Shown here in pieces: positions 1-8,180 of a stretch of DNA of 40,103 nt. The notes under the pieces are model-generated. The model was not told the DNA's origin, did not search any database, and saw nothing but the letters and a program-made list of their open reading frames with translations. The position numbers and the translations under genes are program-made. The DNA is from an uncultured Oscillospiraceae bacterium (GTDB lineage Bacteria > Bacillota > Clostridia > Oscillospirales > Oscillospiraceae). Where the stretch lies: NCBI GenBank assembly GCA_910588135.1, contig CAJUOT010000022.1, forward strand, positions 1 through 40,103. The letters run 5' to 3'. The first letter of the stretch is position 1. The number at the start of each line of letters is the position of its first letter.

Positions 1-841
1 TGCGGGGGTCCACCAGCTCGGGGAACTCCCGGAGCACGTCGGTCATCTCGTTGCCCCGCTCGCCGCAGCCGATATAGACCACGATGTCCACGTCGGACCA
101 CTTGGCCAGGGCGTGCTGCATCACCGTCTTACCGGAGCCGAAGGGGCCGGGGATGGCGGCGGTGCCGCCCTTGGCCACGGGGAAGAAGGTGTCCACAATC
201 CGCTGCCCGGAGGACAGGGGCTTGATGGGGGGATACTTGTGCTTGTAGGGGCGGCCCACACGGACGGGCCAGCGCTGGCTCATGGACAGCTCCACCTGGC
301 TGCCGTTTTCCAGCTCCAGCACGGCCACCGTCTGGCGGACGTTGTACTGTCCGGCGGCGGCCACGCTCTTCAGCGTGCCCTTCAGGCTGGGGGGTACCAT
401 GATCTTGTGGAGCACCACCGGGGTCTCGGGGACAGTGCCGATGATGTCGCCGCCCACCACCTGGTCGCCGGCTTTGGCGACGGGGGTGAAATCCCACAGC
501 TTCTCCTGGTCGATGGCGGGGACCTCCACGCCGCGGGGCAGGTTGTTGCCGTGGACCTTCTCCATGATCTTCTCCAGCGGGCGCTGGATGCCGTCATAGA
601 TGTTCTCAATCATGCCGGGGCCCAGCTCCACGCTCATGGGGGAGCCGGTGGTCACCACCTCGGTGCCGGGGCCCAGGCCGGAGGTCTCCTCGTAGACCTG
701 GATGGAGGCGGAGTCGCCGTTCATGGTGAGGATCTCACCGATCAGGCGCTCGGGGCCCACGCGGACCACGTCGGACATATTGGCGTCCGCCATGCCGGTG
801 GCCACCACCAGGGGGCCGGAGACCTTAACTACTTTTCCCAT
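1..841 (-). CDS. atpA: V-type ATP synthase catalytic subunit A (partial, C-terminus beyond the left edge)
   Basis: This is the catalytic, nucleotide-hydrolysing or -synthesising subunit of the V1/A1 head, three copies per complex, in the cytoplasm. The first 280 residues are present of a family length near 590. The N-terminus (MGKVVKVSGPLVV) is the usual beta-barrel start. The non-homologous insertion typical of A subunits follows at about residues 115-185, then the P-loop GPFGSGKT at residues 232-239, which has the A-subunit form. The ATG at 839-841 is chosen because the frame begins with the conserved sequence. An AGAAGG lies about 15 bases upstream, rather far, and a nearer ATG is out of frame. 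It is the last gene visible of the minus-strand operon and is separated from subunit F by 136 bases containing a long palindrome. Subunits B and D would be expected beyond the edge. Confidence 0.96.
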   Translation of the reverse strand, partial: MGKVVKVSGPLVVATGMADANMSDVVRVGPERLIGEILTMNGDSASIQVYEETSGLGPGTEVVTTGSPMSVELGPGMIENIYDGIQRPLEKIMEKVHGNNLPRGVEVPAIDQEKLWDFTPVAKAGDQVVGGDIIGTVPETPVVLHKIMVPPSLKGTLKSVAAAGQYNVRQTVAVLELENGSQVELSMSQRWPVRVGRPYKHKYPPIKPLSSGQRIVDTFFPVAKGGTAAIPGPFGSGKTVMQHALAKWSDVDIVVYIGCGERGNEMTDVLREFPELVDPR

Positions 842-887
842 AGGTCTGCATACCTTCTTTCTGCTTATCAGAAATAATGCGGAAATC

Positions 888-960
888 TGTAGGGCGCGAC
901 GACTCGGCGCGCCGTTCATGAACCCTCGGAGGCGGCGCGCCGTGGTCGTCGCGCCCTACA
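888..960. repeat. 73-bp near-perfect palindrome between V-ATPase subunits F and A
   Basis: The left arm begins TGTAGGGCGCGACGAC and continues to CGGCGCGCCG. The right arm is its reverse complement and ends at CCCTACA. Over about 27 bases the arms differ only by a T versus CA. The centre is about 18 bases (GTTCATGAACC with flanks), itself containing the small palindrome TTCATGAA. The compact shape with TGTAGGG...CCCTACA ends resembles REP/MITE-type intergenic elements common in GC-rich Oscillospiraceae; that family assignment is from memory. It contains no long open frame. In the operon mRNA it would form a very stable hairpin between atpF and atpA. Confidence 0.85.
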
Positions 961-977
961 TCCGGGGTATAACAAGG

Positions 978-1295
978 TCACAAAATGTCCGCTCCTACAG
1001 CCCGTTCCACGGACTTTTTGATGTTGGCCATGCCCATGCCCAGGCTGCCCTCCTTGCCGGGGATGAGGATGATCGCCGGGGTGAGCTCGTCCTTGTACCG
1101 GGCGATGTCCGCCTCCATCTGGGCGGCCAGCTGCTCGGTGAGGTACACCACGGCGTACTCCTCCCGGGCGATGCGGTGGAGGGTGTGGCGGGCCTGGTCC
1201 AGGCTGTCCACGGGAAAGACCGTCAGCCCCAGGGCCTTGAAGCCCATGACGCTGTCCTTGTCGCCCAGCACGGCGATCTGATAGCTGTTTGCCAT
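978..1295 (-). CDS. atpF: V-type ATP synthase subunit F
   Basis: A 105-residue protein matching the length of the V-type F subunit, a small Rossmann-like protein of the central stalk that binds the rotor shaft (subunit D) and couples V1 to V0. The N-terminal QIAVLGDKDSVMGFKALG stretch is the family hallmark beta strand and loop. An EYAVVYLTEQLA segment follows, then the terminal helix after IPGKEGSLGMG. The start is the ATG at 1293-1295, with the ribosome site AAGGGGGA about seven bases upstream. A longer frame reaches 1430 but runs through the end of subunit C and lacks a site. The gene starts 13 bases after the subunit C stop. The 3' side is followed by the long palindrome. Confidence 0.94.
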   Translation of the reverse strand: MANSYQIAVLGDKDSVMGFKALGLTVFPVDSLDQARHTLHRIAREEYAVVYLTEQLAAQMEADIARYKDELTPAIILIPGKEGSLGMGMANIKKSVERAVGADIL

Positions 1296-1308
1296 AAAGT
1301 CTTCCCCC

Positions 1309-2319
1309 TTAACAGTAGGCCCGGCGCAGGCGCGCCCGGATGGTGGTGCCGTCGATGCCCGCCATGCGCCCGGTGAGGATGATGCGGATGGCGGTGGCCT
1401 CCGCCTCCCGGGCGTAGAGGTAGGCGACAACCGGCTGTTCCCCGAAGGGGATCATCCGGGCCCTTGCCAGATAGGCCATCACCGCGTCGTCGCACATACG
1501 CTCGAACTCGGTGAGCGGCCCCCCGTTGGGGAGGGCCACAGCGGCCCCCGCCTCCGCGGCGGCGGCAAATTCTGTGCCCTTGAACACCCGGTTCAGCTCG
1601 CTGCCCTTCACCCTGGCGATGGCCTCCGGGGAGACCGTTCCCCCGGGAACCAGCACCGAACGCAGAAACTCCCCGGCCTTGTCCAGCCGCGCGGAGCGCA
1701 CGGCGGCGCGCAGGTTGGCCCCGTCGATGAGGGCGGCCACATACCCCTCCAGGAACTTGCTGCCGGAGGCCTTCGCCAGGGCGGACAGCTCCTCAAAGTA
1801 GGCCCGGTCCAGGATGAAATCGGCCTGCTGGGGGTCGCCGGAGGAGCCCAGCACCTCCCGGGCGCGGCCAACGGCTTCCCGGAAAACCTCAGAACAGGCG
1901 CGCAGGTCCTCCCGGCGGTAGTCCTCGGCCAGCGCGGCCGGGTCGTACCGCCCGCCGCCCAGCAGCAGCCGGTCCTGGTCCAGCTTCAGCGCCTCCGCCT
2001 TGACCAGCGTTTTGGCGTTGTGGTAGTCGTATTTCACCCGGAACACGTCCATCAGCGCCTCGTTGCCAACCGCCTTGCCCATGTCGGCAAACAATGCCGC
2101 CTGGGCCTGGGCCAGCATGGCGTCCAGGGCGGAATTGGTGACCTCGGGCAGGTCCGGATAGCCGCATTCGCCCAGCACCTTGGCCGCGTCGCCCGCGTCC
2201 TTGGCGTCGATCATCCGCTCCATCCGCTCGGCGGTGAGCAGCTTGTTCTCCAGCACCCGTATGCGGGCGGAGATGGACAGAAAGTCGTTTTCTTTCAGCT
2301 TTGTTACCTTTTTTGACAA
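1309..2319 (-). CDS. atpC: V-type ATP synthase subunit C (AC39/d family)
   Basis: About 336 residues, the usual length for the V-type C subunit (AC39 family, PF01992), a funnel-shaped helical protein that sits on the K ring and docks the central stalk. The sequence is alpha-helical and Ala/Leu/Arg rich, with the typical opening LENKLLTAERMERMIDAKDA and closing ARMIPFGEQPVVAYLYAREA. I place the start at the TTG at 2317-2319 because AAGGGGGAG lies a good distance upstream of it. The alternative ATG at 2343 sits before that ribosome site and is 15 bases from the subunit E stop, so it is less likely. Next in the operon is subunit F, 13 bases downstream. Confidence 0.9.
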   Translation of the reverse strand: MSKKVTKLKENDFLSISARIRVLENKLLTAERMERMIDAKDAGDAAKVLGECGYPDLPEVTNSALDAMLAQAQAALFADMGKAVGNEALMDVFRVKYDYHNAKTLVKAEALKLDQDRLLLGGGRYDPAALAEDYRREDLRACSEVFREAVGRAREVLGSSGDPQQADFILDRAYFEELSALAKASGSKFLEGYVAALIDGANLRAAVRSARLDKAGEFLRSVLVPGGTVSPEAIARVKGSELNRVFKGTEFAAAAEAGAAVALPNGGPLTEFERMCDDAVMAYLARARMIPFGEQPVVAYLYAREAEATAIRIILTGRMAGIDGTTIRARLRRAYC

Positions 2320-2357
2320 GTTTTCTCCCCCTTTCATATGCAATTGAAAGGGTTTGG

Positions 2358-3044
2358 TCAGTCAAACAGCACTTTGGCCACCTCGCCGGCCAGCGCGCCG
2401 CGCTGGAGCCGGATCAGGGTGTCAAAGGTGCAGTTGACCTCCACCGCGCCGTCGGAGAGGATAAAGCCGCCGTCCATGGGGCGGGTCTCGTCGGCCAGGG
2501 TGAGCATCCCGGTGCCGTTCAAAATGGCGGACGCGCCGGCCACCACCTTGTCCAGGACGGCCCCGGCCTTCGTCTCGGCAACCTCCCCGGGCAGCTTGGG
2601 GGCCACGGCCTCGGCCAGCTTCTTGTTGGCCGCCGCCACCACCGTCTTGCCAACCTGGGCCCGGTCGGTCTCGGAGAAGATGAGCTTCTCCCGGCCGGTG
2701 GCGGACGCCTTGGCCGCCAGATCCGCCAGGAAAGCCACATACTCCTCCCGGGGCAGCCCCAGCAGCCGCTTGTGGGCGGCCTGGAAGGCCTCCTCAATCA
2801 CGTCCTGCTTGGCGGTGAGCACCGCCTTGCGGCACTCCATCTGGGCCATGGAGTCCAGATGGCGGCCCCGCTCCTGGGCGGTCCTGCGGCCCTGGGCGAG
2901 AATTTCATCCGCCTCGGCCTGGGCCTGGGCTTGGTATTTGGCGGCAATGTCCGCCGCCTCTGCCCGGGCCTGGGCCAGCAGGGCGTCGTTTTCCAGCCGA
3001 CTGTCCTCCTCGATGCGCGCGGTAATCTTTTCAATTCCGTTCAT
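2358..3044 (-). CDS. atpE: V-type ATP synthase subunit E (peripheral stalk)
   Basis: A 228-residue protein with the two-part design of E subunits. The N-terminal half is a long Ala/Glu/Gln/Arg-rich coiled coil (residues 1-105), the peripheral stalk helix that pairs with the H/G subunit. The C-terminal globular domain ends GGFILSDGAVEVNCTFDTLI, the conserved patch that binds the top of the A/B head. It is slightly longer than the common 190-200 residues. The start is the ATG at 3042-3044. The only upstream purine run, AAAGGCGG, is about 13 bases away, so translation may depend on coupling with subunit K, which ends 39 bases before. Confidence 0.92.
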   Translation of the reverse strand: MNGIEKITARIEEDSRLENDALLAQARAEAADIAAKYQAQAQAEADEILAQGRRTAQERGRHLDSMAQMECRKAVLTAKQDVIEEAFQAAHKRLLGLPREEYVAFLADLAAKASATGREKLIFSETDRAQVGKTVVAAANKKLAEAVAPKLPGEVAETKAGAVLDKVVAGASAILNGTGMLTLADETRPMDGGFILSDGAVEVNCTFDTLIRLQRGALAGEVAKVLFD

Positions 3045-3083
3045 TAGTTTGGCTTACCGCCTTTCTGAAATCAAAATCGTGGC

Positions 3084-3572
3084 TTACAGCGCGTACATCA
3101 GCATCAGGATGGTGCCCACCAGGGACAGAATGGCGTAGAACTCCACGATGCCGCACATGATGACGCCCTTCATGTAGTCGTCGGGCTTCTTGGCAACGAT
3201 GTTGATGGAGGCGGCGGCCACGCGGCCCTGGGCGATGGCGGAGAGCAGGCCGCCCAGCATGATGGGCACGCAGGCCAGCAGCACGGAGAAGCCCTGGGCG
3301 ACGGTGAGCTGGGCGGGGCTGCCGGAGAAGAAGCCCAGGGTGAACAGGCCGAAGAAGCCGGCGGCCAGGCCGTACAGGCCCTGGGTGCCGGGGAGGGCCT
3401 GGAGGATCATGCACTTGGTAAAGTGCTCGGGGGTCTCGGACAGAACGCCGGTGGCGGCCTCGCCCACCATGCCGGTGCCCTTGGCGGAGCCTACGCAGCA
3501 CAGGCCAACCGCCAGCGCGAAGCCGATGAAGGCCAGGGCCTGACCGCCAAACATTTCAAAGAACGCAACCAT
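3084..3572 (-). CDS. atpK: V-type ATP synthase subunit K (rotor ring proteolipid)
   Basis: A 162-residue double-hairpin proteolipid with four membrane helices (about 10-30, 55-82, 92-116 and 136-160). It forms the rotating ring in the membrane that carries the coupling ion. LPGTQGLYG at residues 60-68 is the family signature. The ion-carrying glutamate is E144 in helix 4 (GIVEFYAIL). L60, T63, Q64, Q115 and E144 match the residues known as Na+ ligands in Enterococcus hirae NtpK (L61, T64, Q65, Q110, E139), so a Na+-binding ring is inferred. GGAGG just upstream of the ATG at 3570-3572 lies inside the end of subunit I, whose stop overlaps this leader. Confidence 0.97.
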   Translation of the reverse strand: MVAFFEMFGGQALAFIGFALAVGLCCVGSAKGTGMVGEAATGVLSETPEHFTKCMILQALPGTQGLYGLAAGFFGLFTLGFFSGSPAQLTVAQGFSVLLACVPIMLGGLLSAIAQGRVAAASINIVAKKPDDYMKGVIMCGIVEFYAILSLVGTILMLMYAL

Positions 3573-3573
3573 T

Positions 3574-5574
3574 TTAAATTTCCTCCTTAATATCTACATA
3601 TTTGGTTTGTACTGCCAGGGGGCGGAAGGGCTTGCCCCCGTCCTGATAAAAGCGACCGAAGAACTCCAGGCACTGCAGGCGCATGGTGTGAACATAGCAG
3701 CCCAGCAGGTTGAGCACCAGGTTCAGGGCGTTGCCCACGATGGCCACGATGATGAAGGGGACCAGCCCGAACACCGAGCCCAGGGTGTTGAACACCGAGG
3801 CGATGATGGAGCCGGCCATCATCAGGGCCATGAGGCGCAGGTAGGACAGGATATCGCTGAAATAGCCGGAGATGCCTTGGTAAGCATCCCAAATCCAGGT
3901 GACGGCGCCAATGGGGCTCTTGGCGCGGATCACGCTGCCTACCGGCAGCAGCACCACGCCCAGTATCAGGATAACCATGCCCACAGTGCCCAAGACAGCG
4001 GGCGCTCCCGGAATCATGGGACCGCCGATGACCAGGGCCGCGCCGATGAGGATGCTGTACCAGGCGATCTCCTGGGTGACGGCGTCCAGGGCGTTGCCGT
4101 GGCGGAACTTCTCCACCATGCTGACGGCCATGCCGGTGAACACCTGGATGACGCCCATGGCCATGGCACCCACCATCACCAGGATGATGTCGTTGATGGG
4201 GGTGAAGGCGGGTTTCCAGAACCAGACGAAAGCGCCCGCAGCGTCGTGGTAGCCCGGCACGGAGGCGCCTGTCAGCTCAAAGAGCTTGGGCAGGAAGTCG
4301 CCGAAAAGGCTTCCGGTCATGCAGCCCCAGAAGATGGAGCTGACGCCGCACATGAAGAACATGGACATCATGTCCCGCATACCGCCCTTGGGTCTGGCCT
4401 TCATCAGGAAGAAGGCGGTGCCCAGCACCATGAGCAGGCCGTAGCCGATGTCGTTCATCATGAACCCGAAGAAGGTGATGAAGAACGGGGCCATCAGGGG
4501 GTTGGGGTCCACGCTGTCGTAGGCGGGCATGGAGTACATCTCGGTGATGACGCTGAAGGGCCCGGTGACCGGGTTGTTCTTCAGCTTGATGGGGACCTGG
4601 GGGTACTCGTCCTTGGCGGGGTCCGCCGCCTCCCAGGCGCACTGGAAACCGCCCAGCAGTTTCTCCACGTCCCCTGCGTTCTCCGCGGGGAACCAGCCGT
4701 CCAGCACAAAGGCCGCGTCGGTGTCGATGAGCCGGGCGCGGTTCTCCTCCCGGCCGATCTCCTGGGCGGCCCGGTCCACGCAGCGGCGCAGCGCGTCCCG
4801 CTTTTCGCCCAGGGCGGCCAGGGCGACCTTGCATTCGGCCTCCTCCCGCTCCAAAGCGGCGATGCGGTTGTCCAGCAGGGCGATGTTCTCCGCCGCCGTC
4901 CCCGTCCAGCCCCGCAGGGTGACCCGGGACACGCCGAAGGGCCGCATGGCCTCGTAGCAGGCGCTGAGGGCCGAGTGGTGGCAGATGAGCAGGAAGTATT
5001 GCAGCTCCCGGTCGCTCCCCGCCCGGATCAGCTGGGCCGCCTCGGCGCTCTGGGCCACCGCCGCCTCCAGGGCGGCGAAGTCGGTTTTGCCGGGCGCCGA
5101 GCAGAAGTGGACGGGCACGGCGGCCGTCCCCTCCTCGTCCAGCGCCACGTCCAGGCAGGACCAGGGCGCCAGCGACGCTTTCTGGGTCAGCAGCTTGGAG
5201 CGCTCCGCCGTCTTGGCGGCCAGGGCCTGCTCCGCTTCCGTCACCTGACGGGCGGCGTCCAGGCCCGCCGCGTAGGCCCCGTCGTCGAACAGCTCCGTCT
5301 CGGTGACCTGGGGCCGGGGTGAAAACAGGCCGTCCTTGGCTGGGGCGTACCGCCGCAGGGTGTCCAGCGCGGCATTCAGCTCCAGGCTCTGCTCCCGGGC
5401 CTTCTCCAGTCCGGCGTGGTCCGGCTTGCCAAGGCCCTCCCACGCGGGGTCGCTCAGGTCGATGGCGGGCTCCCGGATCTCCACGCAGCCCAGGCTCTGG
5501 AGGGCGCGCAGCAGCTCCTCCCGGTCGGAACGCAGGGCCAGCAGCCGAAGCCGTTTCATCTTGACAATGGCCAT
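3574..5574 (-). CDS. atpI: V-type ATP synthase subunit I (a-subunit, membrane stator)
   Basis: A 666-residue V-ATPase subunit I/a. The N-terminal half (about 1-330) is cytoplasmic, rich in Glu/Arg/Ala with coiled-coil stretches, and links the peripheral stalks to the membrane. The C-terminal half has about seven to eight membrane helices, beginning near NPLMAPFFITFFGFMMNDIG, which is highly conserved, and including SYLRLMALMMAGS, the helix with the essential arginine facing the K ring. This subunit forms the ion half-channels of V0. The start ATG overlaps the stop of the upstream H/G gene by one base (TGATG), so the two are translationally coupled. The stop lies two bases before the subunit K start. 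Confidence 0.96.
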   Translation of the reverse strand: MAIVKMKRLRLLALRSDREELLRALQSLGCVEIREPAIDLSDPAWEGLGKPDHAGLEKAREQSLELNAALDTLRRYAPAKDGLFSPRPQVTETELFDDGAYAAGLDAARQVTEAEQALAAKTAERSKLLTQKASLAPWSCLDVALDEEGTAAVPVHFCSAPGKTDFAALEAAVAQSAEAAQLIRAGSDRELQYFLLICHHSALSACYEAMRPFGVSRVTLRGWTGTAAENIALLDNRIAALEREEAECKVALAALGEKRDALRRCVDRAAQEIGREENRARLIDTDAAFVLDGWFPAENAGDVEKLLGGFQCAWEAADPAKDEYPQVPIKLKNNPVTGPFSVITEMYSMPAYDSVDPNPLMAPFFITFFGFMMNDIGYGLLMVLGTAFFLMKARPKGGMRDMMSMFFMCGVSSIFWGCMTGSLFGDFLPKLFELTGASVPGYHDAAGAFVWFWKPAFTPINDIILVMVGAMAMGVIQVFTGMAVSMVEKFRHGNALDAVTQEIAWYSILIGAALVIGGPMIPGAPAVLGTVGMVILILGVVLLPVGSVIRAKSPIGAVTWIWDAYQGISGYFSDILSYLRLMALMMAGSIIASVFNTLGSVFGLVPFIIVAIVGNALNLVLNLLGCYVHTMRLQCLEFFGRFYQDGGKPFRPLAVQTKYVDIKEEI

Positions 5575-5888
5575 CAGCTGTTCCCTACCCTTCCGACAAT
5601 GAAGGCGGCGGCCTTGTCAAGGTTCCGGCGGGCGGCCTGCTTGAGCGCCTCGCACTGGGCGGCGTTGTCCGCCAGGGTCTGTTCCGCCTTCTTTTCGGCC
5701 TGTGCCTCCGCCTCGGCCAGCATGGACTTGGCCTCCTGTTCCGCCCGGGCGCGCTGGTCCTGGACGAGCTGCCTGCCCGCCCGCTCCGCGCCGACTACGA
5801 TGCGCTTGGCCTCCTCCGCCGCCCCGGCCCGCCGCTCCCTCGCGGCCTGCTCGGCCTCAGCGACCTTTTGGATGGCCTCTAAAGACAT
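5574..5888 (-). CDS. atpH: V-type ATP synthase peripheral-stalk subunit H/G
   Basis: A 104-residue, almost wholly helical protein rich in Ala, Glu, Gln, Arg and Lys, with a right-length coiled coil (about residues 5-90). This is the pattern and size of the small peripheral-stalk subunit called H in archaeal-type and G in eukaryotic V-ATPases, which pairs with subunit E. It opens the operon, as in many clostridial V-ATPase clusters. The ATG at 5886-5888 has AGAGGTGA about six bases upstream. Its stop overlaps the subunit I start. The assignment rests on position, size and coiled-coil character rather than on a catalytic motif. Confidence 0.88.
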   Translation of the reverse strand: MSLEAIQKVAEAEQAARERRAGAAEEAKRIVVGAERAGRQLVQDQRARAEQEAKSMLAEAEAQAEKKAEQTLADNAAQCEALKQAARRNLDKAAAFIVGRVGNS

Positions 5889-5956
5889 AACACTTCACCT
5901 CTCTTACTTATCACGGGGGGAGATTCGAAGGGCAGCTCCTCCCATTTTCGGAAAAG

Positions 5957-5985
5957 ATTTTATCATCCCTGCTCCAACTTATCAA
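5957..5985 (-). promoter_or_regulatory. Predicted promoter of the V-ATPase operon
   Basis: On the minus strand, TTGATA (5985-5980) and TAAAAT (5962-5957) are separated by exactly 17 bases, a good vegetative sigma promoter. Transcription would start near 5950, giving a leader of about 60 bases before atpH. The promoter faces away from the gdpP promoter at 6034-6062. Confidence 0.7.
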
Positions 5986-6033
5986 GCCTTCTTTTCAAAT
6001 AAAATAACAAGATGACGGATTTGTCACACGCCC

Positions 6034-6062
6034 TTGTTTTTGCAATTTTATTTTGGTATAAT
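6034..6062 (+). promoter_or_regulatory. Predicted promoter of gdpP and the downstream gene string
   Basis: TTGTTT (6034-6039) and TATAAT (6057-6062) are 17 bases apart, with an extended -10 TGG before the hexamer. The predicted start near 6069 leaves only about eight bases before the first ATG of gdpP at 6077. This favours the downstream GTG at 6119 as the true start. Confidence 0.75.
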
Positions 6063-6076
6063 CTATTATCTATGGA

Positions 6077-8131
6077 ATGAGCTCCCGCCCTGGGCGCCCA
6101 CAGAAAGAGGTGGATGAGGTGTATCAGAAGCTGACCCGGCTGCTTGCCCCCCGCATCGGACTGTACTTTGGGGTGATGCTGGCTTTCGCGGGGGTCACCG
6201 CCCTGCTGGGGGAGACCCAGGCGGCGGCGGTGGAGCTGATCGTGGTGGCGGTGCTGCTGCTGGCTTATGTGGCCTCCGCGTTCCGCCGCCGGCGGGAGGC
6301 GGACCAGTATCTGAAGGAACTGATGGACAGCATGGACCAGGCCACCCGGGACAGCACCCTGAACTGTCCCCTGCCGCTGGTGATGTTCCGCCCGGACACC
6401 GACGAGGTGGTGTGGTCCAACGACCGCTTCCTGCGCCTCACCGGGGACCGGGAGCGGATGTTTGACACCCGGCTGTCCGACCTGGCCCCCAGCTTTGACA
6501 GCCGGTGGCTGCTGGAGGGCAAGAACGAGTGCCCCCAGGAGGTGGAGCTGGGCGGGCGGCGCTATCAGGTGTTCGGCGACATGGCGCGGCCCGCGGCGGG
6601 CAGCGAGGAGGGACTGCTGGCCACCACCTACTGGCTGGACGTGACCGAGCTGGCCGACACCCGGGATATCCACAAGGCCACCCGGCCGGTGCTGGCCCTG
6701 CTGCTGCTGGACAACTACGAGGACGCCATCAAGAGCCAGGACGAGAGCGTGCGCTCGGCCATGCTCAGCGACATAGTGGCCCGCCTCACCCGCTGGACGG
6801 AGGGGGCGCACGGCGTGTTCTGCCGGCTGGACCGGGACCGCTACCTGTTCATGTTTGAGGAGCAGTATCTGGCGGGCTACAAGGAGGAGAAGTTCTCCCT
6901 GCTGGACAGCGTGCGGGAGGTGGTCAACCCCGCCGGCATCCCCGCCACGGTGACCATCGGCGTGGGGGTGGACGGGGACACCCTGGAGGAGCTGTACCGG
7001 TTTGCCAACCTCTCGGTGGAGATGGCGCTGTCCCGGGGGGGAGATCAGGCGGTGGTGAAAAACCGCTTCACCTTCGAATTCTTCGGCGGGCGCAGCAAGG
7101 AGACCGAGCGGCGCACCAAGGTGAAGAGCCGGGTCATGGCCTCCGCCATGGGCGAGCTGGTGGCGGACGCCTCCTGTGTCATCGTCATGGGCCACAAGTC
7201 CCCCGACTTCGACGCGGCGGGCGCCGCCGTGGGCGTGTGTGCCATCGCGCGGATGAAGGGGATTCCCCACTATATCGTCCGGGAGGGCGGGGCGACGCCC
7301 GCCGACGAGCTGTACGAGAGGCTGGCCAGAATGCCCCAGTACGACGGTGTGCTGCTGGACCCCCAGGAGGCCATGGTCCGGGCGGATTCCCGGTCGCTGC
7401 TGGTGGTGGTGGACACCAACCGGCCCGAGCAGGTGCAGAACCGGGAGCTGCTGGACTCGTGCAACAAGGTGGCGGTCATCGACCACCACCGCCGCGCGGC
7501 CACCTATATTGAGGGGGCGGACCTGAACTTCCACGAGCCTTACGCCTCGTCCACCTGCGAGCTGGTGAGCGAGCTGATCTCCTACCTGATGGAGCCCTCG
7601 GACCTGCTCCCCGGGGAGGCGGAGGCCCTGATGGCGGGGCTGATGCTGGACACCAAGAACTTTACCATGCGCACCGGCGGGCGCACCTTCGAGGCGGCGG
7701 CCATGCTCCGCCGGGCGGGGGGGGACACCGGCGAGGTGCGCAAGCTGTTCCAGACCGGCCTTCCCGATGCGGTGGCCAAATACGGCATCATCCAGAATGC
7801 GAAGATGTACCGCCGGGATATCGCCATCGCCGCCTCCGGCCGCCCGGTGGGCCGGGTGACCGCCGCCCAGGCGGCGGACGAGCTGCTCAACATCGCGGGG
7901 GTGGGCGCGTCCTTTGTGCTCTATCCCGAGGAGGGGCAGGTGGTGGTGTCCGGCCGGAGCCTCAGCGCCACAAACGTCCAGGTGATTCTGGAGGCGCTGG
8001 GCGGCGGCGGAAACGCCGGGGCCGCCGGGGCGCAGATTCCCGGCAAGACGGTGGAGCAGGTGCTGGACGAGCTCCACGCGGCGCTGGACAGATACTTTGA
8101 CGAGGACAAGGAAAAATCAGAAGGGGACTAG
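6077..8131 (+). CDS. gdpP: Cyclic-di-AMP phosphodiesterase GdpP-like (PAS / degenerate GGDEF / DHH-DHHA1)
   Basis: A membrane-bound DHH-family phosphodiesterase expected to hydrolyse c-di-AMP. Two N-terminal membrane helices (about residues 27-45 and 50-70) precede a PAS-like domain with VMFRPDTDEVVWSNDRF. A GGDEF domain that has lost its signature (DRYLFMFEEQ) follows, then the DHH domain. Metal ligands visible are H373, D377 and D379 (GHKSPDFD), D446 and D469-H470-H471. The DHHA1 end has GGGG followed by N646, where many homologues have His. The 684 residues compare with about 660 in Bacillus. The ATG at 6077 has no ribosome site and lies almost at the predicted transcription start. The GTG at 6119, with AGAGGTGG upstream, would give 670 residues and is a strong alternative. 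The gdpP-rplI-dnaB order is conserved in Firmicutes. Confidence 0.93.
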   Translation: MSSRPGRPQKEVDEVYQKLTRLLAPRIGLYFGVMLAFAGVTALLGETQAAAVELIVVAVLLLAYVASAFRRRREADQYLKELMDSMDQATRDSTLNCPLPLVMFRPDTDEVVWSNDRFLRLTGDRERMFDTRLSDLAPSFDSRWLLEGKNECPQEVELGGRRYQVFGDMARPAAGSEEGLLATTYWLDVTELADTRDIHKATRPVLALLLLDNYEDAIKSQDESVRSAMLSDIVARLTRWTEGAHGVFCRLDRDRYLFMFEEQYLAGYKEEKFSLLDSVREVVNPAGIPATVTIGVGVDGDTLEELYRFANLSVEMALSRGGDQAVVKNRFTFEFFGGRSKETERRTKVKSRVMASAMGELVADASCVIVMGHKSPDFDAAGAAVGVCAIARMKGIPHYIVREGGATPADELYERLARMPQYDGVLLDPQEAMVRADSRSLLVVVDTNRPEQVQNRELLDSCNKVAVIDHHRRAATYIEGADLNFHEPYASSTCELVSELISYLMEPSDLLPGEAEALMAGLMLDTKNFTMRTGGRTFEAAAMLRRAGGDTGEVRKLFQTGLPDAVAKYGIIQNAKMYRRDIAIAASGRPVGRVTAAQAADELLNIAGVGASFVLYPEEGQVVVSGRSLSATNVQVILEALGGGGNAGAAGAQIPGKTVEQVLDELHAALDRYFDEDKEKSEGD

Positions 8132-8180
8132 AATATTCCCGCGGGTGTCGGCCCGAAATCCATAGGAGGTAACCGAGATT

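Noticed and set aside
5963..8077. A 704-codon open frame on the minus strand opposite gdpP
   Set aside because: It is antisense to a clear GdpP gene and is an effect of high third-position GC. The product is a low-complexity His/Gly/Val/Gln mixture with no motif.
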